Positions 8,241 through 17,311 of a stretch of 64,000 bases of DNA are shown here, in pieces. Source of the stretch: JBFWWP01 sp050246115 (GTDB lineage Bacteria; Planctomycetota; UBA8108; UBA1146; JAJFFE01). The translations under genes were made by a program, and so were the position numbers. The first letter of the stretch is position 1; each line of letters opens with the position of its first letter. The DNA lies in contig JBFWWP010000014.1 in assembly GCA_050246115.1 (NCBI GenBank), positions 62,001 to 126,000 on the forward strand, given 5' to 3'. Below the pieces are notes generated by a model that ran no database searches, was not told the DNA's origin, and was given only the letters and a program-made list of their open reading frames with translations.

Positions 8241-8297
8241 TGCCAACGCTGTAGACAGCACATGCTTTAGGAGTCTTCACGCCGAAGGGCAGAAGAC

Positions 8298-8337
8298 AGA
8301 CCGGGAAAGGGCAAGTCTCTTTCCCGGTCTTTTTTTG
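8298..8337 (+). terminator. Rho-independent terminator after the dockerin-type gene
   Basis: A perfect 12-bp stem, AGACCGGGAAAG (8298-8309) with CTTTCCCGGTCT (8319-8330), and a 9-base loop. T residues continue the 3' arm to give a run of seven. It lies 58 bases after the stop at 8240. Confidence 0.93.
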
Positions 8338-8472
8338 TTCCTAAGTGCCGCTCGGATGGGGCCAGGGTGGCCTTGGGTCATGCCGATTTGATGGTATGCT
8401 TCCGTGCGCGTCAGATCCCCGGAGGTGCCGGATGTCGACGCGGAGCAACCAACCAAAGGAGCTGCGAGCACC

Positions 8473-8832
8473 GTGGACGATGTACGTCGCGAGCAAGTAC
8501 GGACCTGGCTGTTGGGCAAACTTCAAGAACTCACCCAAGGCGTGGCTCAGAACATGGACGAACTCGCGGTCGAGGACGCCCACCACTTGGCTGATCTCGA
8601 GGAACTCGCTTCCGACGTGAGCGTCGCCGACATTGTTTTCGAACAGTTTCGATCGAGCGCTGACACGATCGCCCAGATCGAGCGCGCGCTCGAACGACTT
8701 GACGACGGCACCTATGAGTCGTGCGACGACTGCGGGGGGGCCATCGGCGCAGAGCGGATGGAAGCACTGCCTTTCGCGACCCAGTGCATCGACTGTAAGC
8801 GCATCGCCGAGAGGGCAACGTCTCACGAATGA
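8473..8832 (+). CDS. DksA/TraR-family zinc-finger protein
   Basis: The 119-residue protein has a long N-terminal helical region and a C-terminal four-Cys zinc finger of the DksA/TraR/YocK type: CDDCGG (about residue 84) and CIDCK (about residue 105), with ALPFATQCIDC as in the family. The upstream helix contains the usual LARLDDGTYESC-like run (ALERLDDGTYESC). DksA-type proteins bind RNA polymerase through its secondary channel and modulate initiation, often with ppGpp; shorter family members vary in function. GTG 8473 is chosen because AAAGGAG lies at 8455-8461. A longer in-frame start at GTG 8404 has no ribosome site and adds unstructured sequence. Confidence 0.85.
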   Translation: MDDVRREQVRTWLLGKLQELTQGVAQNMDELAVEDAHHLADLEELASDVSVADIVFEQFRSSADTIAQIERALERLDDGTYESCDDCGGAIGAERMEALPFATQCIDCKRIAERATSHE

Positions 8833-9321
8833 GTCGCTTCGCCGACCCCTTTGCCGCCCTCGAGCGGCTTCCGGCGAGTGCCGATGGAAGCAATCTAGCC
8901 ACCTGTCGGTGAACAAATTCCGCTCACAAGAGTAACTCCTTTCTCGGGATCTACTTAGTATGGATCCGGCTGCCCCTTCCGTTGGCACCGGCCAACTTCT
9001 GGCCTCGCCATAGCCCAAAGGGGAGGCGTCACCGTGACTGCCTAAACCGTTCTGGGATAACAGCCTCGGTAAGAACTCAGAACTCGCAGTCGTTTGGAAC
9101 GACAGCTGCTCTGACCGGGCGGGCTTTGTGGGATTTTGGGGGCTGCGGTCCCGATCTTTGCCGGTAGTGTGTGTCGGCAAGGGTCAAAAACGGCTCCAGC
9201 GACGTGAGATGCCAGCTTCCCGTGCTGGCTTCTCGCGTCCTGGGTGCCCCTCCGGCCAAACGATTCTTGGCCGTTCAAACTCGACCCCTGTCTGCCTTAC
9301 TTGCTTCATTTCTTTCCGAGA

Positions 9322-9350
9322 GGGCGCTTCCCGGCGCCCTTTTTTCTTTT
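9322..9350 (+). terminator. Terminator hairpin not preceded by a protein gene
   Basis: Stem GGGCGC (9322-9327) and GCGCCC (9334-9339) with a 6-base loop, followed by a T-rich tract from 9340 to about 9350. The nearest upstream protein gene ends 490 bases earlier, so it may end an unannotated transcript. Confidence 0.75.
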
Positions 9351-9378
9351 GATCCATCAAATTCTTGCGTTTACGCAG

Positions 9379-9407
9379 TTGTTTGCCAAAAGGGGTAGCC
9401 CTATACT
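9379..9407 (+). promoter_or_regulatory. Sigma70-like promoter candidate
   Basis: TTGTTT (9379-9384) and TATACT (9402-9407) are separated by 17 bases. The predicted start would be near 9414, immediately before a terminator hairpin. Confidence 0.4.
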
Positions 9408-9414
9408 ATTCCGT

Positions 9415-9456
9415 GGCCGGTCAACCAGCCTCGCGGCCGGCCTTTATTTTTTCTCC
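9415..9456 (+). terminator. Second terminator hairpin in the same intergenic region
   Basis: GGCCGG (9415-9420) can pair with CCGGCC (9437-9442), followed by TTTATTTTTTCTCC. It directly follows a promoter-like site, so any transcript would be only about 40 bases long or read through. Confidence 0.7.
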
Positions 9457-9878
9457 TCGTTTCGACCCCTCATGCTCCTCGGAGCTTGGGGGGTTTTCTT
9501 TGGCCTCGGGCGTTTCCGCGATCCTCGCCGCCACACGAAACGTCAGGTCTTCCCGGAGGTATGAGCCACGGGCCGTGCACCCAAAGCTCCGATGTGCCGC
9601 TTCCGAGATTCCGGTGTAGTCTTCCGATGCCCTGCAGTCTTGCTGGTTCTTCCCCGACGCCGGGAGAGCGCCGTCCGCAGAGTTGGCTTCCGACCACGGG
9701 CGGCTCGGGTGGAGAAACGCCTCTGCGCTTTGAGCCTGAAGCGGGCGAGAAGCTCCCGTGAGTTCATGGAACGGTGGGGAGCAAGTCGGGCGACAAGACC
9801 AGTGACCTAGCATTCTGAGGAGTCGCCCAGCGGGTTACTCGTTACAGGGAGCCTTCTGTTTCGGGAGCGAGCAGCACA

Positions 9879-11327
9879 GTGGACGAACTGCGACAAGTGC
9901 TGAATGTGGAGGTCTCCGAAGACGGCATGTCCGCGGCCGTCGAGGCGACAGCGCCGTGCCCAGTGCGCCTCGTCGACGTGCCAGACGTCGAGGCTCACCT
10001 CTCCGAGTACGGAGTCACCCATGGCGTTCAGTCTCAGCAGATCCGGGAGTTCCTCATCGAGTGGCGTGCACGCGGCCGAGGAGTGAGAGCCGTCGTCGCA
10101 ACCGGGACTCCGCCGACTCGCGGGAGCAAGTTTCGCCTGCACCGTCTTCCGCCGCCGGCACGTTCCGGCCGCCGTGCGGTGGAACTGCTGCCTCTCTTCG
10201 TGACGGATGGTGAACCAATCTTCGAGACTGCGCCCGGACACCCCGGTCAGCCGGGAAGCAACGTTCGGGGGCGCCCGATCCCGCCTCCCGTCGAACCCTG
10301 GTCGGTAACCCCGGGCGACGGTATCGTCGACTGCGGTGACGTGTGGCGTGCGGCTCATTCCGGCTTTCTCGTGCAAGAAGATGCCCGGATTCGGGTGGCC
10401 CGGGACCTGCTGCACCGTCACGACCTGCCCGCCGGGGAGTATCTGTGGGACGGCGGAGCGCGCATCCACGGCAATCTTCGCACCGGCGTTCGCTTGGTGG
10501 TGCGTGGGTTTCTCTGGGTGGGCGGCAACGTGGAGGACGGAGTCAGTCTCGACGCGTCGGGCGACATTTGCATCGTTGGCGAGGTCGCGGGCCCCGCCAC
10601 CGTAGTGCAGTCGACCGGAAGCGTGACCGTAGGTAGCGTTTCCCGTAGCCGCATTCGCGCCGAAGGATCCATCTCCGTGGGACGGTGGTGTCGAGACGCC
10701 TCCTGCCGAACTTACGATCACTTCGATGCAGCGACGCATGGTTGTCGTGTGCTCGGGGGCGCCATCGAAGCCATTCTGGGCGCACGGCTGTTCGAGATCG
10801 GGTGCGCCGACGGCGGCGCGCCGACTCGGGTCGTCGTCGGCTCCGCGGAATGGGTGCACGAGGAGTCCACCATCCTCAATGCCGAGGCCAATCTCCTCGG
10901 CCGGCGTCTCCAGGCTTTGCAAAACGACTTTCGAGCGCGCTACCCGAGTTGGTACGACAACCCTGCGGAGGCAACGAAGACTTCGCCCAACGAGCGCACG
11001 GAGGTCGAGGAAGCCTACCGAGAACTGACGTCGGAGGCGGCCCGGGTCGAGCTCGAGATCGGCAGGATCCGATCCCGTCAACAGCGGCTCGCTCACATGC
11101 GAGGGAACTCTCAGGGCGCGGCGGTGATCATTGATGGTCAGGCACACCCCGGGACGACCTTCGAGGTGCGGCGGCGCAGCCTCGTCGTGGGGGCGGAAGG
11201 GCTCCAGCATGTGGCCTTGGTCCTCGCTCCGAAACGCGACCGTGTTCTCGCCATACCCAAGTTCATCTTCGAGTCTTCGCGGGACGAACTGACGAACGCA
11301 GCCGAAGAGCCCGAATCCACCCACTGA
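9879..11327 (+). CDS. FapA-family (DUF342) protein
   Basis: The 482-residue protein starts at GTG 9879 after GGGAGCGA (9863-9870). It follows the FapA/DUF342 layout: an N-terminal alpha/beta domain, a central Gly/Val-rich repetitive region (about residues 150-300) typical of a right-handed beta-helix with turns such as HGNLRTGVRLVVRGFLWVGGNVEDG and ASGDICIVGEV, and a C-terminal helical segment (about residues 330-410) of Glu/Arg-rich coiled coil. The family is best known as flagellar assembly protein A in Gram-positives and from its polymer-associated form in Vibrio. No flagellar gene is in this window, so its role here is open. There is no signal peptide or membrane helix. Confidence 0.8.
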   Translation: MDELRQVLNVEVSEDGMSAAVEATAPCPVRLVDVPDVEAHLSEYGVTHGVQSQQIREFLIEWRARGRGVRAVVATGTPPTRGSKFRLHRLPPPARSGRRAVELLPLFVTDGEPIFETAPGHPGQPGSNVRGRPIPPPVEPWSVTPGDGIVDCGDVWRAAHSGFLVQEDARIRVARDLLHRHDLPAGEYLWDGGARIHGNLRTGVRLVVRGFLWVGGNVEDGVSLDASGDICIVGEVAGPATVVQSTGSVTVGSVSRSRIRAEGSISVGRWCRDASCRTYDHFDAATHGCRVLGGAIEAILGARLFEIGCADGGAPTRVVVGSAEWVHEESTILNAEANLLGRRLQALQNDFRARYPSWYDNPAEATKTSPNERTEVEEAYRELTSEAARVELEIGRIRSRQQRLAHMRGNSQGAAVIIDGQAHPGTTFEVRRRSLVVGAEGLQHVALVLAPKRDRVLAIPKFIFESSRDELTNAAEEPESTH

Positions 11328-11612
11328 ATGCCTGACGACAATCTTGCCGTTGGAGCGCCCCCGACCGGCGACCGATAACAAATCGGAACCTCCGTGGGCC
11401 GCGGCTGCTCGTTCACGGCTGGATGTCCCGTTTCAGAAGCCCAGGTCGAAGGTCCGAATCCACCCGGCCTGGACGCGCCGCGTAGTCTGGCCTCGCCGAT
11501 GGAACGGGCTGCGCGAAGCACCGACGTGGCATCGGTTCAAGATTGTTGTTAGGGTCTCTGCGAGCGTGCCGTCGGTGGGTGTGTGGGCGGCGACTTCAGA
11601 AGGGGCGGAGCT

Positions 11613-12605
11613 TTGCGACGACGAGCGCTGATCACCGGTGTCACGGGGCAAGACGGCTCGTATCTTGCCGAGTTGCTGCTGGACAAGGACTACGAGGTCT
11701 TCGGCATGGTGCGCCGCTCATCCGTGGAGCGTTACGAGCGCATCGAACACTTGCGCGAGCGCATTCACGTCGTGCATGGCGACCTATTGGATCAATCGTC
11801 CTTGCGCAGCCTCCTCAAGGAGCATCGCCCACACGAGGTGTACAACCTCGCGGCCCAGTCCTTCGTCCCCACCTCGTGGAGAGAGCCCGTCCTCACCGCC
11901 GAGTACACAGCCGTCGGCGTCACTCGTTTGCTCGAGGCGGTTCGCGATACGGACGCGAGTATCCGCTTCTACCAGGCTTCCTCCAGCGAGATGTTCGGTA
12001 AGGTGCGGGAAGTGCCGCAGACGGAGCTCACCCCGCTCTATCCCCGGAGCCCCTATGGCGTCGCCAAGTGTTACGGCCACTGGCTGACCGTCAACTACCG
12101 GGAGTCCTACGGACTCTTCGCCTGCTCGGGAATCCTCTTCAATCATGAGTCCCCGCGGCGCGGCTTGGAGTTCGTGACCCGCAAGGTGACCGATGGCGTT
12201 GCGAGGATCCGGCTCGGGCTCTTGAACGAACTGCGCTTGGGCAATCTCGATGCAAAGCGCGACTGGGGCTACGCCGGTGACTACGTCGAGGCGATGTGGT
12301 TGATGCTGCAGCAGGACGAACCGGATGACTACGTGATTGCTGCCGGGCAAACCCATTCCGTGAAGGAAATGGTAGAAGTCGCGTTCGGGCACGTCGGACT
12401 CGATTGGCAACAGTACGTGGTCATCGATCCGAAGTTCGTACGGCCAGCCGAGGTCGACTTGCTCGTCGGGGATCCGACCAAGGCGAGGGAGAAGCTGGGT
12501 TGGAGGCCCCGCAAGACTTTCCGCGAGCTCATCACCGATATGGTAGACGCCGATCTCCACTATCACCGACAGCGCCTCGCGAACGTTCAGACGGCCCATC
12601 CGTGA
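11613..12605 (+). CDS. gmd: GDP-mannose 4,6-dehydratase
   Basis: The 330-residue short-chain dehydrogenase/reductase converts GDP-mannose to GDP-4-keto-6-deoxymannose. It has the NAD(P)-binding ITGVTGQDGSYLAE motif at the N terminus, the GMVRRSS segment, HGDLLD, the NLAAQSFVPTSW motif, the catalytic S-S-E region (QASSSEMFG) and YGVAK with catalytic Tyr/Lys. It ends with the RPAEVDLLVGDP(T)KA substrate region typical of Gmd. TTG 11613 is chosen because AAGGGG lies 7 bases upstream (11600-11605); a GTG at 11583 is in frame but has no such site. The stop overlaps the next gene's GTG (GTGA), so gmd and rmd are coupled. Confidence 0.93.
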   Translation: MRRRALITGVTGQDGSYLAELLLDKDYEVFGMVRRSSVERYERIEHLRERIHVVHGDLLDQSSLRSLLKEHRPHEVYNLAAQSFVPTSWREPVLTAEYTAVGVTRLLEAVRDTDASIRFYQASSSEMFGKVREVPQTELTPLYPRSPYGVAKCYGHWLTVNYRESYGLFACSGILFNHESPRRGLEFVTRKVTDGVARIRLGLLNELRLGNLDAKRDWGYAGDYVEAMWLMLQQDEPDDYVIAAGQTHSVKEMVEVAFGHVGLDWQQYVVIDPKFVRPAEVDLLVGDPTKAREKLGWRPRKTFRELITDMVDADLHYHRQRLANVQTAHP

Positions 12606-13549
12606 AGGTGCTCGTCACCGGTGCCGCAGGGTTCGTGGGACGGCACTTGGTCGCAGGACTGCGAGCCGCGGGGCACGAGGTCTTGGGGGTTGGACGGGGT
12701 GAGCCGGTCGACGAACCGTTGGATCTTCCCGATCTTCGCCGGGTCGAGAGATTGTTCCGTGACTTCACTCCGGATGCGGTCTTCCACCTCGCCGCGATCG
12801 CGGAGGTTGGTGCGGCCGACGCCGACCCGAGCTCGACGTTTGCGGTGAATGCCGAGGGCACCGCTTGTTTGATTCGGACGCTTGGGAACCTCGAGCTCCC
12901 GTGTCGCTTCATCCACGTGTCGTCGAGCATGGTCTACGGTCGAGTCGCCCCAGATCAGCAACCGATTCGCGAAACGACGGCAACCACGCCGGCAAATGCC
13001 TACGGTTGGTCGAAGCTTGCGGCCGAGGCCTACGTGAACGGGCTGGCGACCACTCTTGCCAAGCCGCCGGTCATCCTGCGGCCGTTCAATCATGTCGGTC
13101 CAGGTCAGTCGGCGAGCTACGCACTCTCGAGCTTCGCGCGCCAGATTGCTGCAGCCGAGCGCGGCGGCGCAGCGGCAACGCTCCTCGTGGGAAACCTGAA
13201 GGTCACGCGCGACCTGCTCGATGTCCGCGACGTCGTCGCGGCCTATCGGTGCGTCCTCGAGGACTCCGATCTCGGCGGAACTTTCAATGTCTGTGCCGGG
13301 CGCGGCTACCTGCTCGCGAACCTCGTTCAGCAGCTCGTCGCCACCGCGACGGTCCCCATCCGAGTCGAAATCGCTGCGGATCGCTTGCGACCGGGAGACT
13401 GCGATTCCATCGTCGGGAACTCGGACGCGATTCGTCACGCCACGGGGTGGCAGCCGCAGGTCACCATGGAGGATACCCTCCACGACCTTCTCGACGACTG
13501 GCGACAGCGCCTCGCGGCCGGCGAGGGAGTCGAGTCGCCGCGCTGTTGA
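12602..13549 (+). CDS. rmd: GDP-6-deoxy-4-keto-D-mannose reductase (Rmd)
   Basis: The 315-residue NAD-dependent epimerase/dehydratase-family protein starts at GTG 12602, overlapping the Gmd stop. It has the VTGAAGFVGRHL Rossmann motif, FHLAAIAEVG, HVSSSMVYG and the YGWSK catalytic pair. The RPFNHVGPGQS...SSFARQIA segment is the hallmark of Rmd and distinguishes it from GDP-fucose synthase. Together Gmd and Rmd make GDP-D-rhamnose, the donor for D-rhamnose in O-antigen or surface glycans. No glycosyltransferase genes are adjacent, so polymer assembly must be encoded elsewhere. GDP-6-deoxytalose formation is a less likely alternative. Confidence 0.87.
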   Translation: MKVLVTGAAGFVGRHLVAGLRAAGHEVLGVGRGEPVDEPLDLPDLRRVERLFRDFTPDAVFHLAAIAEVGAADADPSSTFAVNAEGTACLIRTLGNLELPCRFIHVSSSMVYGRVAPDQQPIRETTATTPANAYGWSKLAAEAYVNGLATTLAKPPVILRPFNHVGPGQSASYALSSFARQIAAAERGGAAATLLVGNLKVTRDLLDVRDVVAAYRCVLEDSDLGGTFNVCAGRGYLLANLVQQLVATATVPIRVEIAADRLRPGDCDSIVGNSDAIRHATGWQPQVTMEDTLHDLLDDWRQRLAAGEGVESPRC

Positions 13550-13751
13550 CGGGCAGCCCCGCCGCCGACCCTCGCCTCAACCGAAGGTAAGCGGCCGGGG
13601 CTCGCAGCAAGCGCGGCACGGGCTCGTTGCGTGCTTTGGGAATGCCGACAGCCCATCCGAATCCGTCATCGCCTCGAGAATCCTGCGCGTACCCCCGGCC
13701 GGACCGATCCCTCCCGCACGCCCTCGCGACTCTCGCCCCACACGGCGCCCT

Positions 13752-14927
13752 CTAGCGCACTCCTCCGGTCGCGCTACCGCTGAGCACGAGGGCCCGGCCC
13801 GATCGCAACCCATCGGGCGCGACGATACGCACGGGGCGCATGCCGACTCCCAGGACAACCCCCAACGACGCGATCGAAGTGAGCAGGGAGGATCCTCCAT
13901 AACTCACGAACGGCAGGGGCAGACCCGTCACCGGCGCTAGACCCATCGTCATCGCCACGTTCACGAGGGTCTGAAACGCGAGGTGAGTCGTCATGCCGAT
14001 GACGAGCAGGCGGCCGAACGGTTCGCGAGTTCGGAACGCGATCCCGAGGGCCGAGAGGTACAGGAGCAGGAACAAACCCAGCACAGCCCCGGTGCCGACC
14101 AAGCCCCACTCCTCGCCGATGATGGCGAAGATGAAGTCGTTATGATCCTCCGGAAGGTAGTTCAGGCGGTTCTGGGTGCCCTGGTACAGGCCGCACCCGA
14201 AAACCCCGCCGCTCCCGATGGCGGTCAGGGACTGTCGGATCTGGTATCCGTCGTCCCGTGCCAGGGACGGGTGGCTCGGGTCGAGGAAAACGAGGATCCG
14301 GTCCTTCTGATACGGATGCAGCACGAACCAGCCCGCCGGCATCAGCGCCAACCCCACCAGCGCGATCAGCGCGAGCCGCCGTCGACTCACACCCGCCACG
14401 TACGACATGGTGAAAAACAAAGGGGGCAGCACGAGGGCTGTGCCGAGGTCCGGTTGCAACGCAATGAGACCGGTGGGCACGAGCACGATCAGGAGTGGCC
14501 GTAGCCATGGCCGCGGGGCCTGCTCGTGGGTCGGTTTGAGCACCTTGGCCAGCAAGAGCGCCGTGAAGATCTTCAGTAGCTCGGATGGTTGCAGCGCAAA
14601 ACCGGGAAGGTAGAACCAGCGACTGGCCTCGGATCGGAACGGCTTCAGTCCGATCAGCACGATCAGGAGTACGAGACCGAAGACGTACAACGGGGTGGCG
14701 AAGGCCTCCAATCGTCGATAGTCGACGCGCAGGCACAGAAGCAAGAACACGAAACCAATGGCGATCCGAATGAGTTGCTGCCGCGCCAACGCCCCCGGGA
14801 ATGGGACCTCGCCGGCGGTGGAAGCGGAGTGAATGAAAAGAACGCCCACCCCCAACAGCATGAGGAAGAACAACAGCATCGAGACCGAGGGAAGCCGCGC
14901 GCCGCTCCAACGCGGATGGTGGTTCAT
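13752..14927 (-). CDS. rodA: Rod-shape SEDS glycan polymerase RodA
   Basis: The 391-residue polytopic membrane protein (about 10 helices) belongs to the SEDS family of peptidoglycan glycosyltransferases. Family features include GLKPFRSEASRWFYLPGFALQPSELLK, DLGTALVL, and the late GLAPVTGLPLPFVSYGGSSLL segment. ATG 14927 overlaps the mrdA stop (ATGA), so it is coupled to the transpeptidase with which RodA works in cell elongation. The pairing with MrdA and MreBCD points to RodA rather than FtsW. It is the last gene of a five-gene minus-strand set. Confidence 0.92.
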   Translation of the reverse strand: MNHHPRWSGARLPSVSMLLFFLMLLGVGVLFIHSASTAGEVPFPGALARQQLIRIAIGFVFLLLCLRVDYRRLEAFATPLYVFGLVLLIVLIGLKPFRSEASRWFYLPGFALQPSELLKIFTALLLAKVLKPTHEQAPRPWLRPLLIVLVPTGLIALQPDLGTALVLPPLFFTMSYVAGVSRRRLALIALVGLALMPAGWFVLHPYQKDRILVFLDPSHPSLARDDGYQIRQSLTAIGSGGVFGCGLYQGTQNRLNYLPEDHNDFIFAIIGEEWGLVGTGAVLGLFLLLYLSALGIAFRTREPFGRLLVIGMTTHLAFQTLVNVAMTMGLAPVTGLPLPFVSYGGSSLLTSIASLGVVLGVGMRPVRIVAPDGLRSGRALVLSGSATGGVR

Positions 14928-17113
14928 CGGTCTTGGCCCGCTTCCTCGAGCGCATACTGCCGATGGTGCTGCAGCCAATCGAGAATGTCCGCGGCCACCG
15001 GCGCGGCAGCCTCGCCACCGTGCTGGTCGGTGTCTTCGATCTCGACAACGAAGGCCACTTGGGGCGCCGCCACGGGTGCATAACCGATGATCCAGGCGAT
15101 GTTCCGGTCCGACCGACCAATACCCGCGGTGCCAGTCTTCACGGCACAGTCGAACCGGGTGAGACCGTAGGCGGGATCGCTTGCGGTTCCGTCTCGACGG
15201 CGCACCGTGTCGCGCATGCCCTCACGAACCAGCCGCCAAACCCAAGGATCGGCGGGGACTCGTTCCGGCGGGAGGAGCGGCGAATCCTGGATCACCCGCA
15301 GCCACGGCAACTCACCTTGGTTCGCAAGCGCCATGGTGAAGCGAAGAAGCTGTAAGGGGGTGGTCGTGATTCCGCCCTTGCCGATCGACGCGGACTCGGC
15401 GTGGCGGACGCCAACGGTTCCTGGACGTTCTGGCAGACCAATGCCCGTGGGCCGGCCGAAACCGAACCAATGCGCCCAGCGAGCAATTCCGGCCCCGTGA
15501 AGTCGGTTCTTGCCGAGCTCGTAGTAGTAGTAGTTGCACGAACGCGCGAGAGACTGTCTCAGGTCGATGTCGGCGACCGCGAAACCGTGGTTCGGACAGC
15601 GCAGACGATCACGGTGGAGCGGATCGAAGTAGCCGGTGCACGTGACGATTTCGGCGGGCGAAACCAGCCCTTCCTGGAGCGCTCCGACGGCGAGCACCGG
15701 CTTGAAAGTCGAACCCGGCGGGACTTGGCCCTGGGACGGACGATCGAGCATTGGCGCTCGCGGGTCGGCCAGGGCCGAACCCCAGCTCGATCGATCGGCA
15801 AGGTCGAAGGAAGGGAGCGAACACCAACCAAGCACTTCGCCGGTGCCAGGCACTCCCACCAAGGCACAGCCCGCTTTGACGCCGCGCGCGGTGAGCATCG
15901 ATTCCATGGCCCGGGAGAGTTCGAGGTCGATCGTGAGTTGGACGCTTTCTCCCGGGATCATGGCCGCTTCCTGGAGGGGTGCCGGGCTCTCTCTCCGAAA
16001 GCGATCGACCTCGAAGATCCTGGCTCCGGGTTCACCGCAGAGTCGGGGCTCGAGAATCCGCTCGAGTCCGGCGACGCCAACGTAGCGCTGGCTGAGCAGC
16101 GACGCCGAACGCAGCGCGAGGAAGGTGCGGATGTCGTTGATCCCTCGCTGTGGCGGGTGCAAGCCGACATCGCCGCCCGGGCCCGGCGATCCTGCGGGCC
16201 GGGGTCCCAGGTAGCCCGTGAGCTGCGCGAGCGTGCTCCGGCCGGGATACTCGCGCCGGGTGCTTGGACGCACGAGGAGCCCCGGGTACTCCTCGGGCTG
16301 GAGCGAGATCGCGAGCACCACGGCAAAGGGGATGTCTCGCGCCAGCACCCGCTCTTCTTCGAACGCCCATTGTCGGGCGGTGAGGTTGGGCTCGCGCCGG
16401 GCTTCGAGATAGGGCAGCCAAACGGCTTCGGCGAAGAACGCATGGGGATCGGCGATTCCAAGGCTCTGGGCGGCCGCGAGCACCGCTCGTTCCCCGGCAA
16501 ACAGAGCTGCGCTCAGCCGCACGTCGGTGCCGTCTTCGCCAGCGACGAGTTCGATTCCGGGGTAGTCGGTGGGACGACGCGCGATGGCGGCTTCGAGTGC
16601 CGCGGCGCGCGGATCCGAAAGGCCGCGGATCCAGGAGAAAGCCGGAGGCGGGGTCGAAGACGTCAAGTACGGCCGGATCTGGAGACGAATTCCCTGGAGC
16701 TCGAAGTACAGCTGCTCTGTAGCCAACGACGCCGCCGGCTGGGGGTCCGCAAGCGCCAGGGTTCGTGCCACGCGATTCGCGACGGCGCGCGCGCGTTCGA
16801 GGTCTTTGAGCGTGAAGACCAAGTCGTGCGACGGAACCTCGACTGCGAGCGGCTGGCCGTACCGATCGAAGATGTTCCCGCGCACGGGGGGAAGGTAGCG
16901 CAGACTCCGACTCGTGATCTCCGCGTTGATGCGGAAGTGGTCGCTGGCGTAGACCTGCAGCCAGACCAAGCGGCTGACGACCCCGCCGAACAGCAGGAGG
17001 AGCACGAAAGCGAGGGCGTAGATGCGACGGCGTTGCACGAGTTCTCGGGTTCCTCCCGGGCGCTGGAAACTCGAGCTCCCCTGAGCACGGATCCGCAGAG
17101 CGCGCGTCGCCAT
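14924..17113 (-). CDS. mrdA: Penicillin-binding protein 2 (elongation-specific transpeptidase MrdA)
   Basis: The 729-residue class B penicillin-binding protein crosslinks peptidoglycan in the elongasome. It has a single N-terminal membrane helix (about residues 30-52), a long pedestal domain, and a transpeptidase domain with all three motifs: STFK (nucleophile Ser at about residue 468), SCN (in LARSCNYYYYELG) and KTGTAG (about residue 657). The N terminus is best placed at ATG 17113; a TTG at 17131 is also in frame. The length exceeds E. coli PBP2 (633) mainly because of extra sequence in the pedestal and inter-domain region. There are 198 bases between mreD and this gene with no other gene in them. 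Confidence 0.92.
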   Translation of the reverse strand: MATRALRIRAQGSSSFQRPGGTRELVQRRRIYALAFVLLLLFGGVVSRLVWLQVYASDHFRINAEITSRSLRYLPPVRGNIFDRYGQPLAVEVPSHDLVFTLKDLERARAVANRVARTLALADPQPAASLATEQLYFELQGIRLQIRPYLTSSTPPPAFSWIRGLSDPRAAALEAAIARRPTDYPGIELVAGEDGTDVRLSAALFAGERAVLAAAQSLGIADPHAFFAEAVWLPYLEARREPNLTARQWAFEEERVLARDIPFAVVLAISLQPEEYPGLLVRPSTRREYPGRSTLAQLTGYLGPRPAGSPGPGGDVGLHPPQRGINDIRTFLALRSASLLSQRYVGVAGLERILEPRLCGEPGARIFEVDRFRRESPAPLQEAAMIPGESVQLTIDLELSRAMESMLTARGVKAGCALVGVPGTGEVLGWCSLPSFDLADRSSWGSALADPRAPMLDRPSQGQVPPGSTFKPVLAVGALQEGLVSPAEIVTCTGYFDPLHRDRLRCPNHGFAVADIDLRQSLARSCNYYYYELGKNRLHGAGIARWAHWFGFGRPTGIGLPERPGTVGVRHAESASIGKGGITTTPLQLLRFTMALANQGELPWLRVIQDSPLLPPERVPADPWVWRLVREGMRDTVRRRDGTASDPAYGLTRFDCAVKTGTAGIGRSDRNIAWIIGYAPVAAPQVAFVVEIEDTDQHGGEAAAPVAADILDWLQHHRQYALEEAGQDR

Positions 17114-17311
17114 TGTGGGCCGCTCTGCCAAGAAGGCAATTCATTGCTCTTTCCAGTGACCCGGTCCCAATCAGTAGGCCCAAACGAAGGCGTAGTGCGC
17201 TTGGCTCCAAGGGGCTGTCGCCGTCAGCGCTGAGCGGGAACTAGAGTTGCTTGCCAATGCGCTTGAACTGGGCCCCCCGATCGTCCACGGGGGACGCATG
17301 AGCGCCAGCGT

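Larger units (their letters stand above)
8833..9878. other. Intergenic region, 1.05 kb, with two terminators and one promoter-like site
   Basis: There is no gene with a recognisable product. The region holds two terminator hairpins with T-tracts (9322 and 9415) that are not behind any protein gene, and a promoter-like pair just before the second. Unusually low-GC patches around 9340-9460 stand out from the surroundings. This is the best place in the window to look for unannotated small RNAs. Confidence 0.6.

Noticed and set aside
6885..8261. Long minus-strand open frame across the dockerin-type gene
   Set aside because: It is antisense to a gene with a signal peptide, Ca loops and terminator. 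Its composition (Arg/Val/Gly, no motifs) is the usual high-GC shadow.
9820..9832. Possible partial copy of the palindromic repeat (GGAGTCGCCCA)
   Set aside because: Only 11 bases match and the flanking sequence diverges; it could be chance.
15401..17233. 610-residue plus-strand open frame over mrdA
   Set aside because: Antisense to all three penicillin-binding motifs; no ribosome site.
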